In this document: positions 6,902 to 10,006 of the stretch, in pieces
Numbering within the stretch: the first letter of the stretch is position 1
Layout: each line of letters begins with the position of its first letter
Assembly: GCA_030832235.1 (NCBI GenBank)
Contig: JAURJO010000025.1
Coordinates: forward strand, 1 to 10,006
DNA from: Verrucomicrobiota bacterium
Lineage (GTDB): Bacteria; Verrucomicrobiota; Verrucomicrobiia; Opitutales; Opitutaceae
DNA: 10,006 bases
Direction of reading: 5' to 3'
Translations under genes and position numbers: made by a program
Notes under the pieces: generated by a model
Seen by the model: the letters and a program-made list of their open reading frames with translations, nothing else
Databases searched by the model: none
Told to the model about the DNA's origin: nothing

Positions 6902-7213
6902 TCAGCGGCGGCGCGTCTTGCGCACCGCCAGCGCGTCGATCGCCATACGCAGCAACTCGCCCACGCTGACGTCCTTCTGCCGTGAATACCGCTGCAGCGC
7001 GGCGCGCTGCTCCGCGGAGATCCGCACCGAAATCTGCCGATGCGCCTCGATCTCGGGCCGGCAGGTCGCGAAATCAAACTCGGAGATCGCCGCGCGCACC
7101 ACTTCGCTGCTGCTGGCGAAACCGCCACCTCGACGACACAGCTCGATCTTCTCGATCAACGAGAGAGGCAGATCAATCGTCAGGGGCCGGGAGGGTTTGC
7201 TCTTTTTGGCCAT
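6902..7213 (-). CDS. Small protein with two ribbon-helix-helix units in tandem
   Basis: The 103 residues appear to hold two ribbon-helix-helix (MetJ/Arc fold) units. Unit 1 is residues about 9-48: strand RPLTIDLP, helix LSLIEKIELC, and a second helix SSSEVVRAAISEF. Unit 2 is residues about 59-95: strand HRQISVRIS, helix AEQRAALQRYS, and a second helix SVGELLRMAIDAL. RHH proteins normally bind DNA as dimers through a two-stranded sheet made of one strand from each chain; here both strands could come from one chain. Ends are basic (MAKKSKPSRP and RKTRRR). I prefer the ATG at 7213; a GTG at 7255 in the same frame would add 14 residues with no domain character. No toxin gene lies next to it. The target is unknown. 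Confidence 0.75.
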   Translation of the reverse strand: MAKKSKPSRPLTIDLPLSLIEKIELCRRGGGFASSSEVVRAAISEFDFATCRPEIEAHRQISVRISAEQRAALQRYSRQKDVSVGELLRMAIDALAVRKTRRR

Positions 7214-7326
7214 GGGTCGCAGCGCGGGGAAGTGAGCAAGGAGGATGCGCGCCACTTCGACCGCAACGAAAAAGAATTCAGCCGCGAAAGGAAAATACCC
7301 CAGACGTCCTCCGGACCGGCGCCCGT

Positions 7327-7977
7327 TCAGCTCCGCCCCAGGACCGAGGCGTACGCTTCCGCCGGAGTCCCGACCACGCGCCAGGACTTTTCCACGATCT
7401 CCGCGGGAAGCGTCCGCTGGTGCCGGATGATCAACGCATCCACCTCACACGCGTGCGCGCCAAGCACATCCACGTCGGCGTCACCGACCATCACGCATTC
7501 CGCCGGCGCGCGACCCAACTGGCGCAAAATCTCGCGCAGGCCGTCCGGATGCGGCTTGTGCGTGGGGAGATCATCCCCGCAGACCAGCGCGCCCAGGCGA
7601 TCCTCCAGACCCCAGCGCCGCGCCAGATCAAGCGTCGAGCGGCGGTCGCGGCCCGTCCACACCGCCACGTCCCTGCCCTGCTCCCGGATGGTCGTGAGCG
7701 TCTCCACCGCTCCGTCGTACGGCCGGATGAGCTCGTGGTGCTCCCGGTGAAAGGCGTACATCCGCGCCATCGCCTCGGGCAGATTCGCGTCCCCGCCGAC
7801 CAACGGCCCGAGGAATTTTTCCGGCGGACCGCCCAGGTTCGCGAAAAGATCCATCGTCGCCGTGCCGCCGAACGGCTCGATCGCGTGCCTTATCGCCGCC
7901 AGCACCAGCGGCAGGCTGTCGAGCAGCGTGCCGTCGAGGTCGAAGATCACCGCCGGACGCGAGGCCACGTCCTTCAT
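7327..7977 (-). CDS. HAD-superfamily hydrolase, phosphoglycolate-phosphatase-like
   Basis: This is a cytoplasmic Mg-dependent phosphatase of haloacid dehalogenase subfamily I with a C1-type helical cap, 216 residues. Motif I is DLDGTLLDS (13-21: nucleophile Asp13, acid/base Asp15). Motif II is VWTGR with Thr108. Motif III is Lys141 in THKPHPDGL. Motif IV is MVGDADVDVLGAHA with Asp166 and Asp170; the usual GDSxxD is GDAxxD here. The cap lies about residues 20-88. Phosphoglycolate is the commonest substrate for this architecture, but pyrophosphate or sugar phosphates are equally possible. Its ATG overlaps the stop of the upstream gene in an ATGA (7977-7974), which implies translational coupling with the LolA-like protein. 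The 113-base gap to the RHH gene holds no clear terminator. Confidence 0.88.
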   Translation of the reverse strand: MKDVASRPAVIFDLDGTLLDSLPLVLAAIRHAIEPFGGTATMDLFANLGGPPEKFLGPLVGGDANLPEAMARMYAFHREHHELIRPYDGAVETLTTIREQGRDVAVWTGRDRRSTLDLARRWGLEDRLGALVCGDDLPTHKPHPDGLREILRQLGRAPAECVMVGDADVDVLGAHACEVDALIIRHQRTLPAEIVEKSWRVVGTPAEAYASVLGRS

Positions 7978-8843
7978 GGTCCGATCCGGTTCAACCGGCC
8001 CGGCACCGGGCCCGGTTCACCCAGCGCCTCCGGCTCGAAGAGCGTCGCGGGCCAGGCCGCGTTCAACGCGACCGCGTTCACATCAAGGCGCGTCTTGTCG
8101 CGCGTGATCTCGTTCCGGTAATCCATCTGCCGAGGCACCTGCTGCTCCTCCACCTTCTTCAGGCTCACAAGGTAGCTGGTCTTTATCACACGGCCCGCAG
8201 GGCCGATCAGCTCCGTCTGCATCAGCGCGTTGAACTGGGTGTCGAGATAAGCCCGCACCGCCGCCACCGCCGACTCCCCCTCCCCGATCACCTCCGGCGC
8301 GCGGAACAGAAACGCATTGGCCGGACGCCCCCACACGCGGGTGATCCGCTCCACCGTCGCTCCGGGCCAATGCAGGAACGGCATCTGCAGATCGAACGCC
8401 GAGATATCGGTGCCGGGTACCAACGGCGCCAAGCCGTCGCGACCTTCCAGCGTCACCACCCGGCCTTCGGCCCAGCGCCACGCGCGCGCGTGGGCCCCGT
8501 TCCGCAGCAGCAACCGGTGCACCGCCCCGGCGGCATCCGTCACCTCCACCCGGAAGACCTGCGCGCCCGCGCGGCGGCCGCCCCAGAGTTTTCCACTGTA
8601 GGAACGCTCCTCCCCGCGCCGCGGCAACGCCCGCAATTGGAACTCGAGGTAAAAATCCCCTGCGACGCCGGCCGAACGGAACTGCTCCACCAGACGCGCC
8701 GCCTCCGCGTCGTCGGGTTTCGCGATCTGCGCGAGCTCCGGCGGCGCCGCCGGCGCCGCCGCCTCGGCGGACAACGCGGATATCAGGACAAAACAAAACG
8801 CCCGCCGGATGAGGGCGGGCGCGAGGGCGGCGGACAATTCCAT
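7974..8843 (-). CDS. LolA-like outer-membrane lipoprotein-sorting family protein, exported
   Basis: The 289-residue protein has an N-terminal signal peptide in the chosen frame (Arg13-Arg14, then a hydrophobic core about 15-25 and an ALSAEAAA cleavage region). The rest is compatible with the LolA/LolB-like half-barrel that shields lipid chains in the periplasm. The central DISAFDLQMPFLHWPGATVE (146-165) followed by RVWGRPANAFLF, and the terminal DYRNEITRDKTRLDV (241-255), resemble verrucomicrobial proteins annotated as lipoprotein-sorting (TP_0789-like) proteins. I recall this pattern rather than having checked it. A direct role in lipoprotein transport is not shown. The start is uncertain: the ATG at 8843 sits in a palindrome, and the secG terminator overlaps codons 8-18. 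No later ATG would preserve the signal peptide. It is coupled to the HAD gene by a 4-base overlap. Confidence 0.68.
   Translation of the reverse strand: MELSAALAPALIRRAFCFVLISALSAEAAAPAAPPELAQIAKPDDAEAARLVEQFRSAGVAGDFYLEFQLRALPRRGEERSYSGKLWGGRRAGAQVFRVEVTDAAGAVHRLLLRNGAHARAWRWAEGRVVTLEGRDGLAPLVPGTDISAFDLQMPFLHWPGATVERITRVWGRPANAFLFRAPEVIGEGESAVAAVRAYLDTQFNALMQTELIGPAGRVIKTSYLVSLKKVEEQQVPRQMDYRNEITRDKTRLDVNAVALNAAWPATLFEPEALGEPGPVPGRLNRIGP
8790..8821 (-). terminator. Rho-independent terminator of secG, inside the next gene's signal-peptide codons
   Basis: In the - strand direction, CGCCCGCC (8821-8814) pairs perfectly with GGCGGGCG (8806-8799) around a 7-nt loop and is followed by TTTTGTTTTG. 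It lies 40 bases past the secG stop. Eight GC-rich pairs plus the T-tract make it a strong intrinsic terminator, yet it overlaps the coding frame of the LolA-like protein. Confidence 0.85.
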
Positions 8844-8848
8844 TGTCC
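8832..8848 (-). promoter_or_regulatory. Perfect 7-bp palindrome over the LolA-like start codon
   Basis: GGACAAT-TCC-ATTGTCC is a perfect inverted repeat with a 3-base spacer, centred on the ATG (8843-8841). In RNA it would fold into a 7-bp stem with a 3-nt loop holding the start codon at the tip; in DNA it could be an operator. It lies between the secG stop and the secG terminator. Confidence 0.5.
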
Positions 8849-8860
8849 CGGCCGGAAACC

Positions 8861-9274
8861 TTACTTCTTCGGCTGCTCGGCCGGCGGCGGCGGCGTGGCG
8901 GCGGGAGCCGCCGGAGCGGCGGCCGCGGGCGCGGTCGAGGCCGGAGCCGTCACCGGGGCGGCGGCGGCCGGAGCGGGAGCCGCGGGCGCGGCGATCGCGG
9001 GCAGGGCCTTGCCGGCGGCCGCGTTGCCGTGGGAACGCTCGTAGATGCGGCCCAGATAAAGGACGAAAGCCAGAACGAAGAACAGGATCGCCGAGTACTT
9101 GGTGGCCTGCACCAGCACGTTGTTGGTCTCCGCGCCAAAGGCGGCCTCGGCCGCGCCACCGCCCAAGGCGGCGCCCATCCCGCCGTCCTTCGACTTCTGC
9201 ATCAACACGATGAGAACGAGGAAAATGGAGACCAGGATGAGGACGAACGTGAGGATTCCGAGAAGGATGCTCAT
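8861..9274 (-). CDS. secG: Preprotein translocase subunit SecG
   Basis: SecG is the small accessory subunit of the SecYEG channel in the inner membrane. The 137-residue product from the ATG at 9274 has helix 1 at about 2-25, the conserved cytoplasmic loop LMQKSKDGGMGAALGGG (24-40) with AFGAETNN, and helix 2 at about 60-77. The rest (83-137) is a low-complexity alanine/proline tail ending in EQPKK, which makes the protein longer than the usual 75-110 residues. An upstream in-frame start at 9352 would add 26 residues ahead of helix 1 that do not resemble SecG. There is no Shine-Dalgarno sequence. The gene stands alone, between a tRNA and its own terminator. Confidence 0.93.
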   Translation of the reverse strand: MSILLGILTFVLILVSIFLVLIVLMQKSKDGGMGAALGGGAAEAAFGAETNNVLVQATKYSAILFFVLAFVLYLGRIYERSHGNAAAGKALPAIAAPAAPAPAAAAPVTAPASTAPAAAAPAAPAATPPPPAEQPKK

Positions 9275-9290
9275 GGGAAATGAACGGTCA

Positions 9291-9319
9291 GAAGAGCAGC
9301 CAGCCTTCCCCGTTGTCAA
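9291..9319 (-). promoter_or_regulatory. Possible sigma-70-type promoter of secG
   Basis: A perfect -35 hexamer TTGACA occurs on the - strand (9319-9314), 40 bases before the secG ATG. The matching -10 region at 17-18 base spacing (CTCTTC or TCTTCT) is poor, so this is only a candidate. A start there would give a leader of about 10 bases. Confidence 0.25.
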
Positions 9320-9358
9320 CCCGCGTTTGGGTCCGCGCCCCGCGACGTCCAACCGGGG

Positions 9359-9379
9359 AAAACACGGTCCGGAACCGCG
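9359..9379 (-). terminator. Likely terminator after the tRNA gene
   Basis: In the - strand direction, a 6-pair stem (CGCGGT with ACCGTG, one G-U, 5-nt loop) is followed by TTTTCC. It begins seven bases after the encoded CCA of the tRNA, the usual place for an intrinsic terminator. The stem is short, so efficiency is uncertain. Confidence 0.45.
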
Positions 9380-9385
9380 GGGATT

Positions 9386-9460
<75 letters not shown>

Positions 9461-9490
9461 GACCGAGGCCGCGGAACGTGCATATCCGCG

Positions 9491-9517
9491 CGCCAAAATC
9501 CAACCAAAATCTTGGCG
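9491..9517 (-). repeat. Imperfect 9-bp inverted repeat upstream of the tRNA
   Basis: CGCCAAAAT (9491-9499) and ATCTTGGCG (9509-9517) are inverted around 9 bases. The only mismatch is A-C on the + strand and G-U in - strand RNA. It lies 31 bases upstream of the tRNA 5' end. No function is evident. Confidence 0.35.
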
Positions 9518-9556
9518 AACGGAGCGCCCAAGGGACGGCGGCGGAGGGGCTCAAAA

Positions 9557-9608
9557 GGACTGAGGGACCAAGGGACCAAAGGACGAAGGGACTAAGGGAC
9601 TGAGGGAC
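9557..9608 (+). repeat. 8-bp tandem repeat, GGAC-NNNN, seven phases
   Basis: GGAC recurs exactly every 8 bases at 9557, 9565, 9573, 9581, 9589, 9597 and 9605. The intervening four bases are TGAG, CAAG, CAAA, GAAG, TAAG and TGAG, for a consensus of GGACYRAG. The array is not a multiple of three per unit and encodes nothing plausible. It runs directly into the first ACACGAAT word. Confidence 0.85.
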
Positions 9609-9669
9609 ACGAATGACTCACTCCCGCCTCTCACCTCCCCTCGACACGAATGAAGAACCACCGATGTAG

Positions 9670-9688
9670 CCGCGGTCGTGTACCGCGG
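9670..9688. repeat. Perfect 7-bp palindrome CCGCGGT-N5-ACCGCGG
   Basis: CCGCGGT (9670-9676) and ACCGCGG (9682-9688) are perfectly inverted around CGTGT. The preceding bases GATGTAGCCG also occur at 1459-1468 (GATGTAGCCG) beside the hairpin downstream of amt, so the two may belong to one dispersed palindromic family. Confidence 0.55.
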
Positions 9689-9822
9689 ATTCCGGGAAAT
9701 CTACCGCCGAAGACCCTCCCGACCCGCTCCGCGGAGGCACCCACGGAACGCACGGAAAACACGGATGAGACCGACCAACCACGAATAGACAGCAAGGGAC
9801 ACGAATGAACGCGCACCCGACT

Positions 9823-9856
9823 CGCTCCGCGGGGAGCAACCACGGATGGCCGCGAA
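9823..9856 (+). repeat. 34-bp composite repeat, copy 1
   Basis: The unit begins CGCTCCGCGGGG and continues through CAACCACG and ATGGCC to CGAA. It matches the copy at 9969-10002 at 30 of 34 positions. A diverged relative begins at 9725 (CGCTCCGCGG, then CCACGGAA 16 bases on). Confidence 0.75.
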
Positions 9857-9968
9857 GCGGCGCACCAGGCGCATGAGTTGGGACCAAGCCGACGATCCGG
9901 GTTCAACCACGGATGCACACGGATCGACTCGGATGAGCAAACCCAGACCGCCGAATGCGCTCCTGTAT

Positions 9969-10002
9969 CGCTCCGCGGGGTTCAACCACGAATGGCCACG
10001 AA
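9969..10002 (+). repeat. 34-bp composite repeat, copy 2
   Basis: This is the second copy of the unit, 146 bases after copy 1. The four differences are AG/TT, G/A and G/A. It ends four bases from the window edge, so the full unit may be longer. Confidence 0.75.
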
Positions 10003-10006
10003 ATCA

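Larger units (their letters stand above)
9606..10003 (+). repeat. Dispersed ACACGAAT / CCACGGAT word repeats, gene-free
   Basis: Variants of [CA]CACG[GA]A[TA] recur across 400 bases: GACACGAATGA at 9606, 9643 and 9798; CCACGAAT at 9779 and 9986; CCACGGAT at 9840 and 9907; ACACGGAT at 9759 and 9917; CCACGGAA at 9741; and CCACGAAA at 9996. The open frames here translate into low-complexity phrases typical of such repeats and are not genes. Similar words occur in intergenic DNA of several environmental phyla, including Verrucomicrobiota. Copies may continue past the window edge. Confidence 0.75.

Noticed and set aside
7238..7247. AAGGAGG directly before an ATG on the + strand
   Set aside because: The spacing is zero, the following frame is only 61 codons of arginine-rich sequence and it runs into the HAD gene region antisense.
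6982..8121. 379-codon + strand frame across the RHH and HAD genes
   Set aside because: It is antisense to two genes with clear motifs and has arginine-rich shadow composition.
9618..9985. Overlapping - strand open frames in the right-hand repeat zone
   Set aside because: They translate to repetitive phrases produced by the ACACGAAT/CCACGGAT words in several frames at once, with no protein-family resemblance.
9557..10006. CRISPR array
   Set aside because: Repeat words are 8 bases and degenerate, spacing is irregular outside the tandem array, there are no uniform spacers and no cas genes.

Overview
This 10 kb window is high-GC bacterial chromosome carrying mostly housekeeping genes. The gene set, the alanine/proline-rich SecG tail, the LolA-like protein with a Verrucomicrobia-type C-terminus, and the intergenic ACACGAAT/CCACGGAT word repeats suggest a member of the Verrucomicrobiota, probably Opitutaceae. 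That placement is inference; there is no rRNA gene here. None of the eight non-coupled gene starts has a recognisable Shine-Dalgarno sequence.

Layout. Two genes lie on the + strand at the left edge: the 3' part of a PduO-type cobalamin adenosyltransferase (2-535) and a small polytopic membrane protein resembling DUF6580/ECF substrate-binding proteins (594-1169), possibly one operon concerned with vitamin B12. A gene-poor stretch (about 1170-1674) follows. It contains a possible 40-codon gene remnant and two hairpins. Everything else is on the - strand. Read in transcription order from the right: a CAT-anticodon tRNA, secG with its own terminator, a LolA-like exported protein translationally coupled to a HAD phosphatase, a tandem ribbon-helix-helix protein, a class I aminotransferase, aspartyl-tRNA synthetase (aspS), a P-II nitrogen regulator (glnK/glnB) and an ammonium transporter (amt). 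The last 550 bases hold no gene. They contain an 8-bp tandem repeat and a family of dispersed degenerate repeats.

How the genes relate. P-II and Amt form the classical ammonium-uptake pair: P-II binds Amt through its T-loop to gate transport. Here they are separated by an intrinsic terminator followed by a plausible sigma-54 promoter, so amt may be an independent nitrogen-responsive transcript. The Amt pore has glutamate in place of the first of the two conserved pore histidines. The aminotransferase and AspRS both act on aspartate but are not clearly one operon.

I see no CRISPR array, insertion sequence, phage gene or defence system. The most interesting points are small-scale: the Amt pore substitution, the terminator/sigma-54 arrangement before amt, a secG terminator embedded in the signal-peptide codons of the next gene with a palindrome over that gene's start codon, the tandem RHH protein, and a noncanonical pair in the tRNA anticodon stem.
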